DNA from: Bisporella sp. PMI_857
Taxonomy: Eukaryota; Ascomycota; Leotiomycetes; Helotiales; Helotiaceae
Direction of reading: 5' to 3'
Assembly: GCA_021307315.1 (NCBI GenBank)
Contig: JAJSPD010000018.1
Location: forward strand, 62,001 to 126,000
DNA: 64,000 bases
In this document: in pieces, positions 58,001 through 64,000 of the stretch
Layout: each line of letters opens with the position of its first letter
Numbering within the stretch: the first letter of the stretch is position 1
Notes under the pieces: generated by a model
What the model was told of the DNA's origin: nothing
Database searches by the model: none
The model's input: the letters and a program-made list of their open reading frames with translations, nothing else
Position numbers and translations under genes: made by a program

Positions 58001-59324
58001 CGCCTTTCAGCAAATCCCTTTGGCCAAGGGGCTGTGTCAACATTCACCTTGATATTCCAGTCCTTCTCTTTGATGGCTGGATTGAGATTTTTGAGCCCCG
58101 AAACACCAGGAACTACACCTGCTTCGGTCATCATGGCAGCCTTCATTACTGCAAATATACCACTAGCAGCCTCGCTATGCCCGATGTTGGCCTTAATCGC
58201 TCCTACAAGTAGCGGTTTGTCTTTAGATCGCTTGTCATTCATCGCACGCCCAACAGCTTCAGCTTCAATAGGGTCACCAACAGGAGTACCGGTTCCGTGG
58301 CATTCAACGTATGCTGTACGCTCTGGATCCAATCCAGATCGTGCATAAGCTTGCCGTACGACACGCTCTTGGCCCCTTTGACTAGGGTGCGTTATACCCA
58401 TTCCAGGAACCTTACCATTAGTGTTGACAGCTGATGAACGTATAACTCCTCGAACTGGATCGCCGTCACGAATTGCGTCGGAAAGGCGCTTCAGGTACAG
58501 TGCGCCAGCTCCCTCAGCGCGACCATAACCATCCGCGGAGGCATCAAAGGTGTGGCAGGTTGATGTCGGAGACAAGATTCCGAGCTTGGCAGTGTTCATA
58601 TGTTGATCAACAGTCAAGATGAGATTGACACCACCAGCAATGGCGGCGGTAGCGTCACGAGTGCGAAGGGCGTGACATGCATTATGAATGGCATAAATAG
58701 CTGAAGAACAGGCGGTGTTGATGGTGAAACTAGGTCCGTTCAGATCGAAAGTGTTTCCAATACGAGCGCTGATTAATCCAGTATCGACGCCGGTTGCAGC
58801 ATAGTTGTGGCGAAAGTCACCATCCCTTGTGCTCATTTGTTGGTAATCGCTAGTGAAGCTGCCAATGAATACAGCTGTGTTAGAGCCCTTAACAGCTTCA
58901 AGTGACAAACCCGCTGATTCCAGACATTCATAAGTGACTTCGAGCATTTTGCGCTGTTGTGGGTCTAACCACATGGCTTCGATTGGCGTTATGTTAAAGA
59001 ATGTAGGATCGAAGTCCTCAGCGGTGCCATCTAGAAAATAGCCACCAGGAACGTTGAACGATCCTGGGCGATCTAATTTCTCATGGAGGTAGGCATCAAT
59101 ATTGAAACGGGATGCTGGAACCTTGGGAGTCTGCACCGACCGCTTTTCCTTTAGGGTTTCCCATAGCGATGTTGATGAGTCAATCCCACCAGGAAGTCGG
59201 CATGCTATAACAAGTTAATAGGGTATTTCATAAAAAGGAGTGCGAACATACACATGCCGACGATGGCAATTGGCTCTAGCATACTGTCCTCCTGGGACGA
59301 ACTACGCTCCTCGAAGTGAGGCAT
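52005..59324 (-). CDS. Highly reducing polyketide synthase, KS-AT-DH-psiMT-psiER-KR-ACP
   Basis: Iterative type I PKS, 2350 residues. Six exons: 59324-59252, 59204-56347, 56291-53373, 53309-53142, 53089-52943, 52892-52005, all in phase. KS (about 18-440): Cys190 in NTACSSA, His327 in ECHGTGTPVGDP, His367 in NIGHSEAASG; Asp before TACSS is Asn. AT (about 548-870): TGQGAQWPG and Ser644 in GHSSGE. DH (about 950-1240): His976 in DHTLGKEAVFP and Asp1155 in STIDGAFQ. 1290-1440 has the shape of a methyltransferase (LEPQDFVIVGKNALNYAT, LKPGG-like TSKGGKAIF) but lacks the glycine-rich SAM loop. ER region (about 1640-1900) has lost the NADPH loop: the usual HAAxGGVGQA is LPAPRDFV. KR has VGCLGGLG and SSISATMGNPGQANY. 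ACP Ser2300 in GLDSM. No release domain. Predicted product: an unmethylated polyene chain unless a trans-acting ER is supplied; none is in the window. Confidence 0.95.
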
Positions 59325-59700
59325 TTTAAATGAAGCCTAAAAGACTGGTAGGCAATTGTCTGTCTAAGAAGATGATTTGAACTCAAATTCGGTTCCTGAT
59401 GTCAAGCTTATGAAGTTTTCTTCATCCCCAATACTGACCCTGTAGTCCCCTCATTTGGGTAATCCACCCGGTAGCTTGTTCGGAGGAGGGCCGCCACACA
59501 AGACCGAGCGGTAGTTTGTCTTTCGGCCAATGGATTGCTGCTCGGTAGAGCTCCGATGAGCTCGGGTTTCAGACCGGAATTTCGTAAGCAGCCTAGGGAT
59601 ATCGCGAGCTAACGATCAAGGTTCTTATCCCAATTTCTATTCATGTCCTTCACTCCATGAATCAAGTCAACAGTGGAAAGAATCTACACACGTTAGGAAG
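59325..59700. promoter_or_regulatory. Divergent promoter, PKS and membrane-protein gene
   Basis: 376 bp. Contains CGGTAG at 59469, 59509 and 59543; the first two are extended direct repeats (CGGTAGYTTGTY) exactly 40 bp apart. TCGG-N7-CCGA at 59542-59556 overlaps the third. CCGAGCGG at 59504-59511 also occurs before the AflR-like gene. Confidence 0.6.
59542..59556. promoter_or_regulatory. TCGG-N7-CCGA inverted repeat, PKS promoter
   Basis: Lies 218 bp from the PKS start and 145 bp from the membrane-protein start; overlaps CGGTAG. Confidence 0.5.
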
Positions 59701-60843
59701 ATGGCTTTATTCACGGAATCGACTTACTTCCTAACCTTATCAATCTCCGCTATCATTCTACTTTGGGGCGTTAGTCTTTTCAATGGAACTGTCACAGCAC
59801 TCATCGCCGCGACATGGAACGGGCGCTTTGAGGACGGAACCGCTTTCAACACCAAGTATACTGGCATTTTTCCATTGGATTTTCCCATCTCTTTGCTAGT
59901 AGCATTCTTCTTCTACGGTACAAATGGCTCGCATCCTGGATATCAGCTATTTTTAATAGATGCATATGCCACTCTTCAGTCAGCTTTTGTATGGCTGTAT
60001 GCGGAGAGTTCTCGATTGAATGCCAAGCCATTCGCCATTGCGAAGTAAGTTATAAATTGTGAGAATCAAAAAGATTAAGAATAGTTAACCTCGATCAGCC
60101 CAATTATCTGGGGGCTAACATGGCAAGCTTTTGGTGCTGCCATAGCTCTTCCCCTATTTTTTCGTCACCACCTCAAATGGCTCGACGATACCCCCGATAT
60201 GTTGCTGCCAATGGGCCTCGCTTCAGCCAGAGCACTGCCTGCCAGTTTCACCCTCGGTGCATTGCTGCCCGCTGTTGTCGGCATGCTGCCAACATGGTAT
60301 CCTAGGCCGGACACGCTTCACCAGAATATACTAGCAGTTTGGCAACCCGACCCAGTCTGGGTTTCTTTGATTCAGTCGCTTTTGGTATTTGTGCTATTCT
60401 GCACCCAAAACGACACCAAGGCTGTCTGGTGGACAAGGTTTTCTTACCTGCTGGCTGCTGCATCTTCATCGTCAGGCCATATTTACGCTGTCGGATCGAT
60501 TTTGGCGTCCAGCGACCCAAAAATTAACTTTGTCAAAGTTTACGTCCCATTCATGGTTGCTGGACCCGAGGGGGCGAACCAGAAACTCGCAAGTGGTCCA
60601 TGGCTCTTTTTGCAATACGACTTGATCATCATCTCGGCTTCCAGTGTATCTTGGGCTTACCTTTTGACCACACGATGTCTCTCGAAGCCTGCTGGAATTA
60701 GGATCCTCCTACCTGTTATATTTTTGTCAGGTAGTTTTTTGCTTGGAGCTGGAGCAGTAGTGTCTTTGGCTTTGTTTTGGAGAGAGGGTCAGCTTCAACG
60801 CGTGCGTGTCAAAACGCCCTTTAGCAAAAAGGGTGGAAAGTGA
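59701..60843 (+). CDS. Nine-helix membrane protein of the polyketide cluster, function unknown
   Basis: Integral membrane protein of 362 residues; exons 59701-60044 and 60099-60843, phase kept. About nine hydrophobic segments are visible, starting near residues 8-28, 55-72, 80-100, 115-135, 155-178, 192-210, 220-243, 293-315 and 328-350. Polar or charged residues that might matter lie in loops near TM1-TM2 (TWNGRFEDGTAFNTKY) and before TM3 (YGTNGSHPG). Layout recalls the uncharacterised integral membrane proteins of indole-diterpene clusters (PaxA/AtmA type), a weak resemblance from memory. It is not an MFS or ABC transporter. Sharing the PKS promoter suggests it acts on the PKS product: cyclisation of an epoxidised polyene or transport are both possible. 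It ends with a basic KKGGK tail typical of ER retention. Confidence 0.75.
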
Positions 60844-61756
60844 CAGTGAGCATGCTATATGCATTTACCTTCTTCGTTATGTCAAGACTTGGTTTCTAGT
60901 TAGAAATAAACGTTGGCGTGTGACTGAGTCAACATATAGCCAGGATTTTGTCAGACAAGAAGTCTGAAATTAAGCTTAGCGTGAGCAAGGGTTATTTTTT
61001 CTGATTACCGATGAGGCTGAAAGACAATGAACTAAGCGAGATCTATGAACTTAAATGTGTTTGCGCCAAGCTACATGTTCCCTACCTGCTCGGTAATAAC
61101 ATCTCCTATAAATCATTGTGTTAATTTAGCCCTTTTGATTTGAATACCCAAAATAATCCCAATTCACAAATTGACATGGCAAAAATACTCTACTAGACTC
61201 TTAGCGAGTGCTCACAATACTGAAGCGATAACTGAAAAAGCACTATGTCAACTACTGGTCATCGATAATGCACAAAAACTCCCGACTTCGTACCATGAGA
61301 AGCTCCAGAGTTCTGAAGATGCATGATAGACGTATGGTTAAGCCAGAATGGAAGGCGTATTAAAAAGATCATGTGACTCGTCTGCTTCGCCGCACGACTC
61401 ATCCTCCTCGGTGCTGGGGCCGAGCCCACCGATATCACAGTAAGATTCATACCTGCAGGTCTTCGGTCCGCGATGCAATGGTTAAAATTACTGGGGTTCT
61501 CTTGTACACGGCCCCGTAGTCTTAAGCGGGTTTCGGTGCGAGATCCATACACTCCGGACATAAACCGTATTGCAGCATACTGTTCGAGAGTATTGTTCGA
61601 TAGCATCAAGCAATTTAGAATGGTCTTCGAAGGGGACACAAACCAAAGCTAAAGATATCAGTAATTTATCAGGATACGCATAGAACATCTCCTTTTTGCA
61701 GAGAAATTGTAATAGTTGGCCCTTCAAGGAGGAAATTAAAAGCATAAACATCCGTG
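60844..61756. other. Intergenic, ~910 bp, monooxygenase promoter
   Basis: Contains the 17-bp shared element and TCGG-N8-CCGA at 61406-61423. Minus-strand frames of 95-126 codons (61259-61775) overlap these sites and look random. Confidence 0.45.
61406..61423. promoter_or_regulatory. TCGG-N8-CCGA within 17-bp shared element
   Basis: CCTCGGTGCTGGGGCCG, about 335 bp upstream of the second monooxygenase; near-identical to 48136-48152. The inverted repeat proper runs 61408-61423. Confidence 0.55.
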
Positions 61757-63764
61757 ATGGGGTCTTCTGCACCAACCATACAGGAAGCTGATGTTGCCAT
61801 TATCGGTGCAGGTGTGTAGAACCTTAGCTGCGAGAAATCTGGACTTTTAGGGATGTTTTGTCAAATTTGGGTTACTTACTGACAATTGACATCAGGCTGG
61901 TACGGTCTTGTTGCAGCGCGCACCTATCTGCGACTTCGCCCAAACGTGAATATACTGATCATAGACACTGACTCGACTGTTGGTGGAGTATGGAGCGAGA
62001 AACGGCTATACCCCAACTTGGTTGCTCAAGTCAATCTGGGACTATTTAACTACATCGACACACCGATGCCCGCAGAAGGAGTCACCAACAAGAGGCAAGT
62101 CACAGGACGCATGATTCACAACTATCTTCAGAGGTATGCCGAGGAACACGACCTCCTGCGTCGTATTCGATTCAATACCCATGTAAATAAAGTTGAGCGT
62201 GGGCCGCGAGGATGGCGTCTCCACTACAAAGACAGTGCCGACATCCTGGATACTGAGAAGCTTATGGTGGCAACTGGAGTAACATCTATCCCAAATATGC
62301 CAGAATACATGGCCAAGGATGTTCAGGTTCCAGTTGTCCACTCTCGAGACTTGGGCGAGTCTTACAACGACCTTCAACAAAGTAAATATCAGCATGTAAT
62401 GGTAGTTGGCGCAGCCAAATCCGCCTATGACGCTGTATATCTACTTTTAACTATGGGGAAAAAGGTAACGTGGGTTATCCGGCCCGAAGGAGGCGGGCCA
62501 CTTGCCATATTGCCATCGGAGTTGTTGGGTTACTTTACGAGTATTGGCGTTGCGTCCACCAGGTTAATGACCGGTCTTAGTCCTTCAATATTTAACACTG
62601 AAGGACTGGTATACTCCCTCTTCCAGGCGAATCCAATTGGGCGCTGGCTGGCAGGTGCATTCTGGGATGTTGTGGCTTACCTGAGTGATCTCCATGCTGG
62701 TTATGATAAAGGAGGCCACGTTGCCGGCCTGAGGCCAGAAATAGATGGCAAAAGGTTTGGACTCCTTTAGTTTAGATGGTACTAAAGTTAACGTATGACA
62801 GTATCTTCTGGGCTAATTCAGGCCTCGGCGTTGTTACTCTTCCGGACTTTTGGAGCACAATTCACAAGGGCGATGTGACAATCATTCGGGATGACCTGGG
62901 GACCCTCAATAATGATACCATGACCTTTAAGTCTGGGAAATCAGTTAAATCTGACTTCATTGTCATGTGTACTGGATGGGGAGATCACTTCGCCATGTTC
63001 GATAATGATCACAAAACCGAAATCGGCCTGCCAGTGAAAGCCCAAAATTTTGATAAGTATCCAGCCGACCGAGACTGGAAAGGCATAGATCGTGAAGCGG
63101 AAGCGTCTGTTGACCGGAAACTACCATTTTTAGCCAAAGGACCCGTGTTGGCCAATGCCCATTCGCAGTTGCTAAAATCTCCTCCACGAAACTGGAGGCT
63201 CTACCGGAGAGTAGTACCGCTTGCTCTTGCTAAGAAGAACGACCGTTCACTCGCCATTTTGGGCCAAATTCATACTGTCCAGACACCCTTAGTTGCATCA
63301 GTGCAAACCTTCTGGGCCATTCTCTATCTCCTCGGAGAGCAGGACCTGCCCCACGAGAACATAATGGTCAAGGAGATTGCCGAATGGAATGCCTGGACAC
63401 GGAAGCGCTACATCAGTCAAGGTCGAAAGTTCCCGTACTCCCTATATGACTTCCTCCCCGTAAGTTTCTAATCAAACATTTATGAATATACTTGCTGATT
63501 CAGAGATTGCAGTACGTCGAAACTCTCTGCAAGGACCTTGGTGTCAATTCTCGCAGAAAATCCAATTTCATATCTGAATATTTCTCATCATACAAGCCTG
63601 AGGACTTCAATGACATTATCGACGAGTACTATGCGCAAAAGATGATTGGTCCCAAGGGTAAAGGGAAAGCTACAGGTTCCCAATATTCAAGATTGCTTGC
63701 GCTAATTTTAGCCGGAGTCGGTACCCTTATTGCCTTAGCCAGATGGATTCTGAGTATGATGTAA
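61757..63764 (+). CDS. Flavin-containing monooxygenase with C-terminal membrane anchor
   Basis: FAD- and NADPH-binding monooxygenase, 607 residues. Exons 61757-61811, 61896-62754, 62802-63459, 63513-63764, all in phase. The FAD loop IGAGWYGLVAA is made across intron 1; GGVWSEKRLYPNL resembles the FMO/Baeyer-Villiger GGxW region, and MVVGAAKSAYDAVYLL is the second Rossmann site for NADPH. TGWGD near residue 370 matches the usual conserved ATG-like strand. After splicing, GKSIFWANSGLGVVTLPDFW is continuous. A hydrophobic helix ends the protein (LLALILAGVGTLIALARWIL), so it sits on the ER. It could epoxidise, hydroxylate or do ring expansion (Baeyer-Villiger type) on the polyketide; the reaction is not predictable. 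It is transcribed away from the PKS with a cluster-type site in front. Confidence 0.9.
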
Positions 63765-64000
63765 AGGGGAAAATATCATAACACTGCCTCTATATACTCA
63801 CTGTCCTATGATGTTGTTGGTTTATCTCGTGGAACCCTGCAAAGTAAACATCAACACCGTCTTCAACTTACTGATTAGCTTGCTCCCTTTGGCACAAAAT
63901 GAGGAAATCGAAGCATTTCCTTAGGTATTTTGTATCTAGCATTAGATTGTAGGCTAGGTTTTAGCAAGTTTCCGTACTAGGAACAATTCTGACCTTAAAA
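63765..64000. other. Right edge, 236 bp
   Basis: 3' flank of the last monooxygenase; nothing recognised before the window ends, so the cluster may continue outside. Confidence 0.4.

Noticed and set aside
61259..61775. Minus-strand frames of 126 and 95 codons upstream of the second monooxygenase
   Set aside because: They overlap each other and the promoter motifs, and show no protein-like pattern.
6346..63764. Sphinganine-analogue (fumonisin-like) cluster because of ceramide synthase, P450 and reducing PKS
   Set aside because: The ceramide synthase is 45 kb from the PKS with primary-metabolism genes between, and there is no alpha-oxoamine synthase or aminotransferase.

Overview
The window is from a filamentous ascomycete. 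Genes carry many short spliceosomal introns (about 45-100 nt, GT..AG with CTAAC/CTAAT-like branch sites, and two GC..AG introns), and the gene content is typical of Pezizomycotina: Zn2Cys6 regulators, a fused HIS7, a reducing polyketide synthase, an NB-ARC STAND protein and a ceramide synthase. A Leotiomycete is my guess but is not proven by the sequence. All exon models below were built by eye from reading frame, phase and splice signals.

Layout. 1-2565: NB-ARC STAND protein, cut by the left edge. 3.2-5.1 kb: cytochrome P450 with an unresolved N-terminus. 6.3-7.9 kb: ceramide synthase (Lag1/TLC). 8.9-9.8 kb: NmrA-like reductase. 10.5-12.2 kb: HIS7 with a Gcn4/CPC1-type site. 12.9-23.6 kb: a six-gene set that reads as a tetritol (erythritol/threitol/erythrulose) catabolic cluster: RpiB-like isomerase, SDR, MFS transporter, Zn2Cys6 regulator and a dihydroxyacetone-kinase-family kinase; 'six' counts the small unidentified open frames near 18 kb only as a possible passenger, so five are firm. 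24-30 kb: a small TPR-like protein followed by a 1737-residue coiled-coil protein that two open frames make only when an intron is removed. 30.3-34.1 kb: TMEM19/DUF92 membrane protein, a MAPR/cytochrome-b5-like protein and an alpha/beta-barrel protein. 34-38 kb and 39.5-42.6 kb are gene-poor.

38.2-63.8 kb looks like one secondary-metabolite cluster: an AflR-like regulator, a second Zn2Cys6 regulator, a membrane-anchored PHBH-fold FAD monooxygenase of the PaxM/epoxidase type, a DUF3237 protein, a beta-carbonic anhydrase, a 2350-residue highly reducing PKS (KS-AT-DH-psiMT-psiER-KR-ACP), a nine-helix membrane protein divergent from the PKS, and a second flavoprotein monooxygenase with a C-terminal membrane anchor. 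The degenerate ER and MT domains predict an unmethylated polyene, which the two monooxygenases could oxidise and the membrane or DUF3237 proteins could cyclise or isomerise. An inverted repeat TCGG-N7/8-CCGA sits in every promoter region from 47.9 to 61.7 kb, and a 17-bp element is nearly identical in front of two of the gene pairs, which argues that the carbonic anhydrase and DUF3237 genes belong to the regulon. A 545-bp AT-rich MITE-like element with an expanded TTTTGA repeat lies inside the cluster.
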